A DNA stretch of 64,000 nt from Shinisaurus crocodilurus (taxonomy: Eukaryota > Chordata > Lepidosauria > Squamata > Shinisauridae): NCBI GenBank assembly GCA_021292165.1, contig CM037879.1, positions 160,273,278 through 160,337,277 of the forward strand, given 5' to 3'. The notes under the pieces are model-generated. The model was given only the letters and a program-made list of their open reading frames with translations, had not been told where the DNA came from and did not search any database. The translations under genes and the position numbers were made by a program. Below are positions 20,879 through 31,248 of this stretch, piece by piece; the stretch's first letter is position 1, and each line of letters opens with the position of its first letter.

Positions 20879-21150
20879 TTCGTTTTATCATGGTTAACTA
20901 TAAGATGTTCTTTTTGACAGTACTCAGAAAATGCCCCTAACAGCCTCCTTAATCCCACTTTGGTCTATGATCGAATTCTTTGTGGCTATATTTGGCGCAT
21001 GAGAGTTTGGGGGTGATAAAGATTCAACAATGTCATTAATATACAGGTTGAACAAGACAGGAGCCAGAATACATCCTTGCTTGACCCCTTTAGTTGGATG
21101 AAACTGGGTCTGTGAGACCTCCATCCATAGTGTTTTATCAATGTGCTTAA
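20879..21150 (-). mobile_element. Non-LTR reverse transcriptase fragment
   Basis: The minus-strand frame at 20924-21124 encodes FHPTKGVKQGCILAPVLFNL followed by YINDI, the conserved segment just before the catalytic box in non-LTR reverse transcriptases. The clade is not clear: it is not the CR1, L1 or L2 type seen elsewhere here. It may belong to an RTE, R4 or Vingi-type LINE. Confidence 0.7.
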
Positions 21151-21190
21151 CTTAGGACAACCTTTCTCAATCTTGGGTTCTCCAACTGTG

Positions 21191-21428
21191 AGAACCAGTG
21201 TGGTGCAGTGATTAGAGTGCTGGACTGGGACTCAGGAGATCTGGGTTCTAGTCCCCACTCAGCCATGAAGGTCACTGGCTGACTTGGGCCAGTCACTGAC
21301 TCTCATCCTAACCTACCTCACAGGGTAGTTTTGAGGATGAAATGGAGAAGGGGAGGACCATGTAAGCTGCCTTGGGTTCCTTGCAAGAGGAATAAAGGTG
21401 GGATATAAATGTAATGAAATAAATAAAT
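21191..21428 (+). mobile_element. Sauria-type tRNA SINE, full length
   Basis: The A box lies in GTGTGGTGCAGTGATTAGAG and the B box in GGGTTCTAGTCCCCAC. The body has GGCCAGTCACTGACTCTCAT and CTAACCTACCTCACAGGG. The tail GGTGGGATATAAATG is followed by AAAT repeats. It interrupts a hAT MITE whose left half is at 21158-21190. Confidence 0.9.
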
Positions 21429-21757
21429 TACTCCCTATTGGGGGAGGGCACGGGGCTGGCGAAGCTGAGCTGGCCAGGTGCCACCTTTACACACTGCAAG
21501 TCATCCTGATTCTGGTGGTGTGTGGTATGCAGGTAAGCACTACCCAAATCCCTTCCTTTCATGTGTTGCCTGCTGCTCCAGTCAAGATGGTGAGTGGCGC
21601 ATGAAGGAGGTAAAGCGCACTTGGCCAGCACTTGCAGAGTTTTTTGCAAGCACCAGCCCAGGGTGAGGCCGCTGCTTCCCCCAGGAAATCCCCTTATCTC
21701 CAATCTGTGATGATAGGTAACAAGGGGATTCCCCTTTGCTCAGAGTTCGTAAGAGGA
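21429..21757. other. Unassigned DNA left of a SINE
   Basis: It contains ATCTCCAATCTGTGATGATA and AACAAGGGGATTCCCC. Similar words recur at 21944-21980 and 22012-22052, so it may be the interior of one decayed MITE ending at 22202. Confidence 0.35.
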
Positions 21758-21932
21758 TTTCATAGATTTCATAGATCATAGAGTTGGAAGGAGCCTACAA
21801 GGCTATCGAGTCCAACCCCCTGCTCAATGCAGGAAACTAGAGGAGGGGTCTCCCATCCAAGTAACAACCAGGCCTGACCCTGCTTAGCTTTCCACACTCA
21901 GACAAGCTGAGCCAGCATAAGCCACAGACCTG
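21758..21932 (-). mobile_element. 5S-rRNA-derived SINE with CR1-type tail, copy 4
   Basis: It has the same head, junction and tail as the other copies. It ends on the plus strand at AAGCCACAGACCTG, with one base changed from the usual ACAGGCCTG. It is inserted in a decayed MITE-like region. Confidence 0.92.
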
Positions 21933-22202
21933 TATACCCCTTGTGATTGGTGATAGCAAGGGGATTTCCCCATTGGGAGGGGGTGCAGCATGCAGGAGGG
22001 CCCCCCTGCTACCTCTGATCATGGATTGGGGATAATAAGAGGATTCCTCTTCTCACTTCCTCTCCAAGCCCCCAGTAGCCTCTAGGCTGGGGCTGGGGCT
22101 GGGGCTTGGGGCTGGGGCAGAAGGAGCTCAAGGCTCTATGAGCCAGATGAGGAACCTCTGCAGGCTGCATTAGGTCCACAGGCTGGAGGTTCCCCACCCC
22201 TG
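21933..22202. mobile_element. hAT MITE right part
   Basis: It ends GGAGGTTCCCCACCCCTG, the inverse of the CAGGGGTGGGGAACC terminus of a common hAT MITE family. A (GGGGCT)n run lies at 22088-22116. The left terminus is not identified. Confidence 0.5.
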
Positions 22203-24470
22203 ATGTCAGCAGTTCTGAGACAAACTGAGAATGGAGCCTCAGATACTCCAGCAACAAGTGGCAGCTTTATTTTCTCAATCATATTGTCAACCGTCAACAT
22301 TCTCCCATGTAGACTCAGGCCAAACTTCCATTTCCCAGAGACCTTAGAAGCCCGAGTCAATTCAGTTTAAGAAAACAGTTGTGAGAGAACTTTCTTTTAC
22401 GCAATTGGGCCAGGACCAGAACGTATATGTGGGGACACAATTCCCATTGCTGGAATAGTATTTGGGCTCCCTGAGGGTTCAAAGACTGGGCATTTTAAGG
22501 TTTTTTACCCCCCCCCCCTTATCGGCTTGAGTTGATGTGGGGGTGCAATAATTTACTGGGAAGTAAGGCCCATTCAACACAGTGGGACTTCTTTGTAAGG
22601 ATACATGCATAGGATTTTGCTGTGAAAGTGTGAAATACTTCTCTCTCACAAAATGTTTGAAAACAATTCTCCTTACAAGTGTGACTAGGGCCAAAATTCA
22701 TGGGACGGGAGTTTTCAAATTCAAAATACCAAAATGGTTTGGACAAAATGGAGATAACTGTCTATAAAGATTTACTTGGATGATGGGTAACCTTCAGATG
22801 GAAGGGATGTCAGTGCATCTTACTTCTTTCAGAGAGGAATTCTTCTCACCATATCCCTTGTAATTATTTCAGTCATATTTGGTATGGCTACTTCCAAGTT
22901 CAGCCTATGTTTTCAGAGCTTGCCACCAGCAGAATTCAAAGTCAATGTAGTGTTAAATAATTTGTTTTAAGGAAGATTATCAGGAAGTCAGAAAAGTATA
23001 ATAATCAGGGGATTTATTTGTAATGAAATATTTAATGAAAAAGCAATCACATAATGCCTGAATGATTTCGAGTTAGGTTGCAATGCGATAAGCTTCTTAA
23101 TAAGCATTACGGCAATATGACATTGTAAAGGCATGGTAAGAAATAGGCACATATGACATACCTTATTCTTCTATTGACCTCTGAGGACATTGTAAAATTG
23201 ACATTGCCTATTCTTTTGTTGATTGTTGAGGAGTCTAGTGTAGCCTCGGGGGTAATGGAGAAGAATAAACCACGGGTTGGATCCAGAGTGCCCCTTTCAC
23301 AAATGTAAGTGCTTATTCTTCTTGAGATCCAGTTGAGGGTGGCTCCCACTGGAAGAAGAAAGGGAAAAGAGATTTTTGCCAATTTTTCCCCTTTCACTGC
23401 CATAAAACCTACCTATATTGTTCCAGGGAGTCCCACAACCCTTCAGAGCTGATTTTCAGGGGGCACAAGAACTGCTGAGGAAAGGAGGAATCAGTGAAAA
23501 TTACCCCCTCCCTCCAGCAGGAGCATGCCACGAAGAAGAGTTCTGTTCACAGAAACTTTGGATCGAACAATCCCATATAAATATAGGCTGGAAGTCTACT
23601 GGAGTTGTCCTCATATTGGTTCATTCTCTTACCAGCTGCTGGGATCACTGTGGAATGGGTTTCTGTTGGTGCTGAAAACTGTGGGTTCCAAGGCGTTGTT
23701 TAGTGCGTTGGGGCTCAGTCCCCAGCTCTGCCTTGTACTCAGCCTTTTGGGCAAGCTACTTGGCCTTTGCCACGCCACCCATGGCAGCCATGTTGTAGTG
23801 GTGCCCAGGAGGGTTTCTCAAATTGTGAAATGTGCCCACAGCCCCAAAAGTTTGCCTACCCCAAAGTAGTGTAACACTAACCCTAGTGTACATACATTTT
23901 TCATTGCCCTACATTGGAAAAAGCTTTGCCTCTGCCTTCCCATTTTCGGGAGGCTTAGTTTTCATCTAAATTTCAATAGCAAAGCAATTTGCAAGTGGTT
24001 TGTGTTTTTCTTTTTGTTTTTTTTTTAAACCCTTACACTTCCCATACGCAGCCCAAGGTACTTAACACATTCAAATAAGCAGTCTGGATGGGCAAGTCTC
24101 AGCAAATTGCTGAGCCCTCAGACCAGACTTCCTTTTCATTTTTTTCCCCCCCCCCAATAGTGACACCTAGCTACACAAAGCTGGGAAATGGATCTTGCAA
24201 AGGAGATAAAACCTCCAAGCTAGTTGGAAGTGATAATAATCTATCATATACTTACAAGTGGAGATGCACTTCCATATTCAAGGAGCAGTGATTTCATTTG
24301 CAGGCAAGAGTGGGTAGGAACATAATGAAACCGTTTTCAGTTTTGCCTTACTGTGTCTTGTGTGTAAATATCTCAGTAAAGGTTTGCAAACAAAAATTAG
24401 TGCATTGTGTAGATACGCCTTCAGGCTGGAATACTAAACCGTTGCATAGAAAGATAAAATTAACAGCCTT
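22203..24470. other. Mostly unassigned non-coding DNA
   Basis: At 22553-22617 is a decayed GCAATCCTATG-family MITE fragment. At about 23690-23870 is a probable hAT fragment ending GTTTGCCTACCCCAAAG. No coding region is recognised in the rest. Confidence 0.35.
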
Positions 24471-24471
24471 G

Positions 24472-24511
24472 TATCATCATCATCATCATCATCATCATTC
24501 TCATCATCATG
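24472..24511. repeat. (ATC)n microsatellite
   Basis: Around a dozen ATC units with one TCTC interruption. The poly-His frame across it is an artefact. Confidence 0.95.
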
Positions 24512-25576
24512 TATTAGTCTTTTATGATGTGTAAAGGGATTTTAGTTTGCAAAAAAACCCCTCCCCCCCCTTTCTCATAGCGATCACATGAGAGCCAGGA
24601 CATTATTATCCCTATTTTGCAGAAAGGAAACTGAAGCTAAGTGATAGTGTCTGACACTATTAAAAATACACCACACACTATTAAAAATACACCACCCCCA
24701 ACAAACAGGGTTCCCAAATGCTGCTTCCCTTCTAACACGAAAGCAAGAATGGAAAGGCAGTTGCAGGATGAGATTTGTTGGCTTGAAGCTAATTCCCCAC
24801 TAATTCCCTCCTGTGGGGCTGGCCATAATAGGAGCCACAATCTGCCACATAAGTCAGGTGGCAGATCAGGAAGGATGGGAGATCACATCCCCCCATCTGA
24901 CACTGGAAAGGCCACCTGTCACTGCTGCCCATACCTCCACAACCATGGCTGGCAGTCTGCCCCACTATCTAACTACTGCTGTCCATAAGCCAGACAAGCC
25001 TGTCTACTATGGAATGCTGCCACCGCCACATTTACTGCTACAGCAAATAAAGCTACATTTTAAATAGTATTTGCTGCAACAGTAAAGTATCCAGCAGCAC
25101 TCCTACCAGGTTCTCTGGGGCGTCCAGCCCATGCCTCATTCTGTGTAAGGGGTCCTTTCTCAGAACAAGGTATTGTGGGCAAGGTGGCCCCAAGACTGCC
25201 TGCTCTGCCACTGCTTTGCTATGATGATGGCAAATGCCTTTAAAGGTTAAATATAAACCCTATTTGCCACCAGCATGGCAAAGCAGTGTTGGCGCAGGTG
25301 CACACTAGGATCACCTCGCCCACAATGCCTCACTCTGAGGAAGGGTGCATTGTAAATTGAACACACCTGCTTTAACCTGTCATCCTGCAAACCAATCAGA
25401 AAATCAGGTTCCACTTACTATGTTTTAAAGATGTAAACTTCTCTTAGAAAATACAAGACACAGATTCAAAGGCTTAAAAAACAAACAACCCCCCCCCCTC
25501 CATTTTGAGTTCGGGAGGTTGTATCTGATGCCTGATAAATAGCTTGATTCTTTTTTGATGTAGAAAAAGTTGCTAA
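24512..25576. other. Unassigned non-coding DNA
   Basis: It has a 20-bp tandem duplication of CACTATTAAAAATACACCAC near 24653-24693. A short inverted repeat lies at 25027-25087 (TTTACTGCTACAGCAAATA against TATTTGCTGCAACAGTAAA). No gene is seen. Confidence 0.4.
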
Positions 25577-25577
25577 A

Positions 25578-25578
25578 G

Positions 25579-25623
<45 letters not shown>

Positions 25624-25625
25624 GG
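25578..25625. repeat. (ATT)n microsatellite
   Basis: About sixteen ATT units. Confidence 0.97.
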
Positions 25626-25749
25626 CATGTGAAATGGTCACAGTGCTGTTCAGTTATTATCAAGTCTGTTATCATCCATGTTACGCAACAGGTTAATAAA
25701 GGCAGATAATCACTGTGTGGGTTAATTCAGGTCATAGAAGGCACAAAAG

Positions 25750-26340
25750 AATTTGCAGGCAAAAAAAAAAAAGCATTTGGAGAGCTTGGATTCACGCTGT
25801 GTAAATAAATAATCCCTTATCCTCATAAATCACTGAAGTAAGTTCACTCAAGGGAACCAAGGGGGGATGATAATGGGATTGGGCAATAAACTAATCTAGT
25901 AATGTTGCTCTGACGTGAGGCTAGAGACATGACAAGGCTTTTGTGCTATGTTCTCATTTCAAGCAGAAACCTGGAGAGGAATCAAGCTTTTATCTCAGCA
26001 AACCTTTAAATTTGGGGGAAGAAGAGAGGGGATTTCAACATCCGAACATGCAATACCCCTCTCTTTGTTTCCAAAGCTTATACTTTGAGCAATAAATACT
26101 GGCTTTGTCTTGTATCCAATACTCAGAACTTGCTGACCATTGTATTCATTTTAGGGTCTTGTTATTTTAATATCTGCCATCCCATGTTTTATATTGATTA
26201 TACATCAGCTGTTGCAAGCTGGACCTTGCAATTTCTTGGGCTTGCTTAATAAGTAAAATAACCCAGTTCTCTTTTGAATTCAGTTTTCACCTGTCCTTGA
26301 CTACAATTTTAAGGAATAATATGGGTTTGTTTTTGTTTTG
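25750..26340. other. Repeat-free stretch, possible conserved non-coding DNA
   Basis: No known repeat is recognised. The segment 26001-26088 is about 80 percent identical by eye to 28452-28540, so part of this stretch was duplicated locally or is an unrecognised repeat. Confidence 0.3.
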
Positions 26341-26391
26341 TTTTTTAAAAAGGTATCTCCATGCCCAGCTATTAAAATAGTGTGTTTAAAC

Positions 26392-26810
26392 AAGGGATGT
26401 ACTGTATGAAGAATTCATTTCAGTTCAACTTCATTTCAGGATCAGAAATCAACCGGTTTGCACTTTCCGGAACCAAACACATTCTGCAGATCTGAACTTG
26501 CAGTTCAATTTGTGGAACCAAAAAAAAGTGTCAGCAAAATGTGTACATTTGGAAAATGTACATGAAAAATGGGCACAAACACACTTTAATCAGGGGGAGA
26601 TAAATGCATACATTTTTTTAAAAAAATGCTCATAATTGGATGTGTATGTTTGGGGAAATGCACATGAAAATACATTTTTTAATGCAAAAAAAAACAAAAA
26701 ACAAAGCTCACCATCTGATGTGGTTATTGTCAGAATGAGCTTTGTGGTGGAATTTGGAGAAACTTGACAAGTTTGATTTTTTCTGAAAATGCAGACACTG
26801 TAACTTCACC
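26392..26810. mobile_element. MITE of the AGGGATGTA family
   Basis: The left end is CAAGGGATGTACTG. The core has AATGTGTACATTTGGAAAATG-type words, and GAGAAACTTGACAAGTTTGA lies near the right end. It is similar in organisation to 28900-29312. The right terminus is uncertain. Confidence 0.5.
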
Positions 26811-26884
26811 ATGAAGTCATTCCTTTCCCTCCCCTATTCCCACCCCCAAACCTGCTTTTTGTAACATTGATCTTACCTGATTTT

Positions 26885-27642
26885 TATTTTCATTTAATTT
26901 ATTACACTTCTATAATGCCCAATAGCCAAAGCTCTCTGGGCAGTTTCCAAAGATTAAAAACATTAAAAAATACAATATTGTGCATAATATAAAAAACAGT
27001 TTAGCTGCAAACATATAAACAGACAGCAGACACACATATCCAAATGATATCCCATGACCTGCTTAAAAACCCATCATATGCTGTCAAATGCCTGGGATTA
27101 GAGGAAGGTCTTAACCTGGTGCTGAAAAGATAACAGTGTAGGCACCAGGCTGGCCTCACGGGGAGTTCTTTCCATAATTGGGGGGGGGGGGCGCCACTGA
27201 GAAGGCCCTCTCCCTTGTTGCCAGCTTCTGAGCCTTCCTTGGAGGAGGCACTTGGAGGAGGGCCTTAGATGATGAGTGCAGTGTACGGGCAGGTTCATGC
27301 CGGGAGAGGCACTGTATCAGATATTGCGATCCTGAGCCATGTAAAGCTTTATAGGTCAAATCTAGCATCTTCAATTGGACTCGGAAACATACAGGCAGCC
27401 AGTGCAAGTGAGCCAGAATCAGTGTTAAATGTTTGGACCTTCTGGTCCCCGTTATCAATCTGGCCACAGCATTTTACATAAGCTGCAGCTTCTGAACTGT
27501 CTTCAAGGGCAGCCCCACAAAGAGCGTATTGCAGTAATCTATCTTGGACGTTACCAGAGCATAGGTGACTGAAGCTAGGTTATCCTGTCCAGATAGTGGC
27601 ATAGCTGGGCCACCAACTGAAGTTGGTAGAGGGCACTCCATA
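26885..27642 (-). mobile_element. L2-type LINE, 3' part, first segment
   Basis: On the plus strand the 3' end is near TAATGCCCAATAGCCAAAGC. The minus-strand frame 27156-27467 encodes the C-terminal L2 region (LAHLHWLPVCFRVQLKML, then LTYKALHGSGSQYL). The element is split by an insertion at 27643-28015 and continues at 28016. Confidence 0.85.
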
Positions 27643-28015
27643 ACATATAAAAAGGGGGGGATATGTTAAAAATCCTGACTAAAACATAAAGCAGAAACTT
27701 AAAAGTCAAGAGAAATATATGTAAAATAAACTGAATTTATAATATCAAGATATGCAGAATTATATTTTAAAAGAATTATATATATAAAAATATAACAAAA
27801 TAAAAAAGAGATAAAAGCCCTCTTGTTTGAAAAAAACATTCAAGATCTTCTTCAGCCTATGAGGAGCTATTATTTACATGTCTATTAAGTTTTCTGGCTT
27901 TTACATGTTTTATATTTTGTTATATTTTTATATATATAATTCTTTTAAAATATAATTCTGCATATCTTGATATTATAAATTCAGTTTATTTTACATATAT
28001 TTCTCTTGACTTTTA
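27643..28015. mobile_element. Palindromic insertion, 373 bp, with 14-bp target duplication
   Basis: It is flanked by identical 14-mers AGAGGGCACTCCAT at 27629-27642 and 28016-28029. It contains two inverted arms, 27698-27802 and 27913-28017, 105 bp each and identical by eye, around a 110-bp loop. The right arm reaches two bases into the duplication. The loop, read on the minus strand, has GCTGAAGAAGATCTTGAATG. No coding frame exists. The arrangement parallels the insertion at 6288-6490. Confidence 0.85.
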
Positions 28016-28400
28016 AGAGGGCACTCCATGCCACTGAGACCACCTGAGCCTCAAGTGACAAAGATGGCTTCAGGAGAACCCCCAAGCTACAAACCTGCTC
28101 ATTGAGGGGGAGTGCAACCCCATCCAGAACAGGTTGAACACCCTTTATCTGGTAAGAAGAACCACCCACTGACAGTATTTTGGCCTTGTCTAGATTGAGC
28201 TTCAATTTATTAGCCCTCCCTCATCCAGTCCATTGTCACAGCCAAGCACCAATCTAGCACATCTGCAGCCTCACCTGTCATCACCAGCACTCTCCAAAAC
28301 TCCAGATGACCCCACTCAGTGGTTTCATGTAGATGTTGCATGGGGGACAAAACCAACCCCTGTGGAACCCCATACTGAGGAATCATTGTTTGTGATCTTT
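28016..28400 (-). mobile_element. L2-type LINE, second segment (reverse transcriptase)
   Basis: It continues the L2 copy upstream of the insertion. The minus-strand frame 27981-28205 encodes LNLDKAKILSVGG, then QPVLDGVALPLNEQVCSLGV, the post-catalytic region of L2 reverse transcriptase. Part of this segment (27954-28172) has an inverted copy at 30091-30309. Confidence 0.85.
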
Positions 28401-28451
28401 TGGTTGGCCTTATAAAGGCATTACATTAATATGGATTTTGGTATTTTTCTT

Positions 28452-28540
28452 ATGATCAAACCTTTAAATTTGAGGAAGGGGAGAGGGGATTTTAACATGC
28501 TAACAAGCAATACCTCTCTCTTCATTTCCAAGGCATGTAC
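28452..28540. repeat. Diverged duplicate of 26001-26088
   Basis: Both copies share AAACCTTTAAATTTG, GAGAGGGGATTT, CAACA/TAACA, GCAATACC and TCTCTCTT in the same order. Identity is about 80 percent by eye over 88 bp. They are in direct orientation 2.45 kb apart. Confidence 0.7.
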
Positions 28541-28576
28541 CTTTGCTTTTTATGTGACTTGGAATCATAAAGAGAA

Positions 28577-28580
28577 CATG

Positions 28581-28615
<35 letters not shown>

Positions 28616-28624
28616 TCGTCATCA

Positions 28625-28661
<37 letters not shown>
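28577..28661. repeat. (GAT)n and (ATT)n microsatellites
   Basis: About thirteen GAT units, a short GTC/ATC switch, and about twelve ATT units. The ATT part probably began as the tail of the retroposon fragment that follows. Confidence 0.95.
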
Positions 28662-28662
<1 letters not shown>

Positions 28663-28745
28663 GGGCACTCTCTATGTGCATAACACTTTACAAAGAATAG
28701 GTCTGACAGGTCCCTACCCAAGAGACTTACAATCTAGAATAGATT
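28662..28745 (-). mobile_element. Old L2/MIR-like 3' end
   Basis: GGGCACTCTCTATGTGCATA and AAGAGACTTACAATCTAGAA have the pattern of ancient L2/MIR-type 3' ends known from amniotes. The assignment is from memory. Confidence 0.45.
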
Positions 28746-28899
28746 AAGTGGAGCAACAGAGGAAGGGGGGGAACAACGGCAGGGCAGGGGTAAACAGTAG
28801 ATGAATATGTTATTATTTCAATGACACATACTTTGGCTTAGTTACAAAGGGTATTGGGAAGACTACAGGAATCTTCCAAAGTCTTCATGGAGTTTTGAG

Positions 28900-29312
28900 G
28901 AGAGATGCACTTTAATGCAAATTTACCATATTCGCACTTCCAGATTCTGCACATAAACCAGAACACAGTTATATGGAAATATGCAGTTTTCAAAATTTTG
29001 CAATGCAGCTCACAATTTTTTTAAAAGAAATATTTCTTAATAAAATATTAAGAAATATTTTAAGAAATATGCTAGGGGAAATTGCACACAGATATGCATA
29101 TATTAGGGGAAAGGGAGCACAAAAAATGATTATCTCAGGAAAAATCACAGGGCAAAATGTGTATATTTGTAAAAGCGTGTACAAAATGTGTATATTAGGA
29201 TAAATGTGCAGACCTTTTAAGGGGAAACTGATAGAAACAGGTCAGAATGAAGTTAATGTTGGAAAACTGAGCAACTGAGTAGAATCAAACTTGACAGATT
29301 TGTCCATCCCTA
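28900..29312. mobile_element. MITE of the TAGGGATGGAC family
   Basis: It ends TGACAGATTTGTCCATCCCTAG at 29312. The left end near GAGATGCACTTTAATGC is decayed. The core repeats ATGTGTATATT and GCACAAAAAATG words. A local inverted repeat of AAATATTTCTTAATAAAATA lies at 29027-29070. Confidence 0.55.
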
Positions 29313-29515
29313 GCCAGAAACGGACAGGAAGCCAGTGCAATGATATAAGCAGGGCTGTCACATAGACAAAGCAAAGGAGAGGTGAATAATTTGGTAGCAG
29401 AGTGCTGGGTAGACATAACTTGATGAATGTTAGACAATGGAAGATCAGAGAGAAGCACACTTCAGTAGTCAAGATGAAAGATGACTAGGGCATGTGAACT
29501 AGAATTTTTGCTGAG
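29313..29515 (-). mobile_element. LINE fragment (L2/CR1-like)
   Basis: The minus strand encodes ISLHWLPVRF, the conserved HWLPV motif near the end of L2-like reverse transcriptase ORFs, in an otherwise broken frame. Confidence 0.6.
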
Positions 29516-29601
29516 GGGGCAAAGGGGAAGGGATGCATTTTTGTAATGTTGTGAAGATATCAAGTATTGTGATTTGAGATAATCATTTTTTGTAAATGAA
29601 T

Positions 29602-30067
29602 TGTAAATTGGAGAGATCTTAAATTAAACTACACAAATTGTGAACATATTGTCTTTGTCTGCATAATGCACAGCACATGGCCTGCAGGAGCTATGAAGCA
29701 TGCTATTAACTCCATAACTCATGCCTGGATGCATTATTCTTAACTTAGCGTTAGTAACTGAGAGTAAAATTCGAGCTCCATTTCATAACTGAAGATGTTT
29801 TTCAAGTGGCTCTCATAAACCAGGATGATACATTGGCAGCACATAGACAAAATGAATCTGATACGTTGGATTTATGGCCAGTTCTCTTCATATTATATTT
29901 CCATGTACCAACCTATCACAGAGCTGAATTACATTTGTCTTCTGAAAAAGAAAAGTAATTTTCATCATGATAATATTACACTTCAGTGCAATATAGTTCA
30001 GTATGCTTCTATAGAGTATATAATAAACTGCCTCTCAATGTGCCTTTTATTTACCATGAGGGATACT
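29602..30067 (+). repeat. Left arm of large inverted repeat
   Basis: This arm is the reverse complement of 30724-31248. Both arms contain the same non-coding unique sequence. The frame at 29825-30118 on plus and its twin at 30785-31024 on minus translate alike, which shows the symmetry. The left arm lacks about 65 bp that the right arm has, near 30003 (left) and 30780-30845 (right). Divergence elsewhere is only a few bases. Confidence 0.9.
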
Positions 30068-30090
30068 ATGAAAATACTTCATAGCATGCT

Positions 30091-30309
30091 TCAGTGGGTG
30101 GTTCTTCTTACCAGATAAAGGGTGTTCAACCTGTTCTAGATGGGGTTGCACTCCCCCTCAATGAGCATGTTTGTAGCTTGGGGGTTCTCCTGAAGCCATC
30201 TTTGTCACTTGAGGCTCAGGTGGTCTCAGTGGCATGGAGTGCCCTCTTAAATGTCAAGAGAAATATATGTAAAATAAACTGAATTTATAATATCAAGATA
30301 TGCAGAATT
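30091..30309 (+). repeat. Inverted copy of 27954-28172
   Basis: This 219-bp segment is the reverse complement of 27954-28172, with only a handful of mismatches by eye. It spans L2 sequence, the TSD junction, and part of the palindromic insertion arm. It therefore postdates that insertion. It sits in the loop of the 29.6-31.2 kb fold-back. Confidence 0.9.
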
Positions 30310-30384
30310 GCAATCTTGATATTATCTCAGGAAAAATCACTGAGAAATACAATACTAAACAACTGTGTCTGTTTAATCTGTCCA

Positions 30385-30530
30385 CTCTGGAGGCATTCAA
30401 GGTAAAGCTGGACGGCCATCTGTCAGGGATGCTTTGACCTGGATTCCTGCATTGAGCAGGGGGTTGGACTCGATGGCCTTGTAGGCCCCTTCCAACTCTA
30501 CTTTTCTATGATTCTATGATTCTATGATTT
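30385..30530 (+). mobile_element. CR1 LINE, short 3' end
   Basis: The CR1 3' region from ACTCTGGAGGCATTCAAGG through GCATTGAGCAGGGGGTTGG to the terminal ATTCTATG repeats. It is strongly 5'-truncated and lies inside the fold-back loop. Confidence 0.9.
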
Positions 30531-30584
30531 TATCTGTATTATTAATTTTCTTTGATCGGGGCTTTAAAGCTTCCAGTTTACATT

Positions 30585-30662
30585 CCTGCTTTGACAAAAC
30601 AGGAAGTCTTCTTTGGCAAAACAGGAAGTTTACTTTGGTGAAGTAGGACGTTCATTCCTATA
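30585..30662 (+). repeat. Short tandem repeat, about 25-bp unit
   Basis: Three imperfect units share AAAACAGGAAGT followed by CTTCTTTGG or TTACTTTGG, then a decayed third unit AAGTAGGACGTTC. Confidence 0.65.
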
Positions 30663-30723
30663 TCTTTATAACTTTCATTTCTCATGGTCTCTTTTCCCTT
30701 CAGTCTCTAATGCGAGATTTTCC

Positions 30724-31248
30724 AGTATCCCTCATGGTAAATAAAAGGCACATTGAGAGGCAGTTTATTATATACTCTAGAAGTTCAAAACAATTCAATC
30801 CCCACATGAGTCATTGTGTAGATGTATAATACACACACATAACTAAACTGAACTATATTGCACTGAAGTGTAATATTATCATGATGAAAATTACTTTTCT
30901 TTTTCAGAAGACAAATGTAATTCAGCTCTGTGATAGGTTGGTACATGGAAATATAATATGAAGAGAACTGGCCATAAATCCAACGTATCAGATTCATTTT
31001 GTCTATGTGCTGCCAATGTATCATCCTGGTTTATGAGAGCCACTTGAAAAACATCTTCAGTTATGAAATGGAGCTCGAATTTTACTCTCAGTTACTAACG
31101 CTAAGTTAAGAATAATGCATCCAGGCATGAGTTATGGAGTTAATAGCATGCTTCATAGCTCCTGCAGGCCATGTGCTGTGCATTATGCAGACAAAGACAA
31201 TATGTTCACAATTTGTGTAGTTTAATTTAAAATCTCTCCAATTTACAA
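30724..31248 (-). repeat. Right arm of large inverted repeat
   Basis: Reverse complement of 29602-30067, with about 65 extra bases. The spacer between the arms is about 656 bp and holds the L2-derived copy, the CR1 tail and unassigned DNA. Confidence 0.9.

Noticed and set aside
24298..24534. Small protein with a His run
   Set aside because: The His run is the (ATC)n microsatellite, and the rest has no recognisable similarity.
29825..31024. Two similar small proteins on opposite strands
   Set aside because: The similarity comes from the inverted duplication of non-coding DNA, not from a gene pair.
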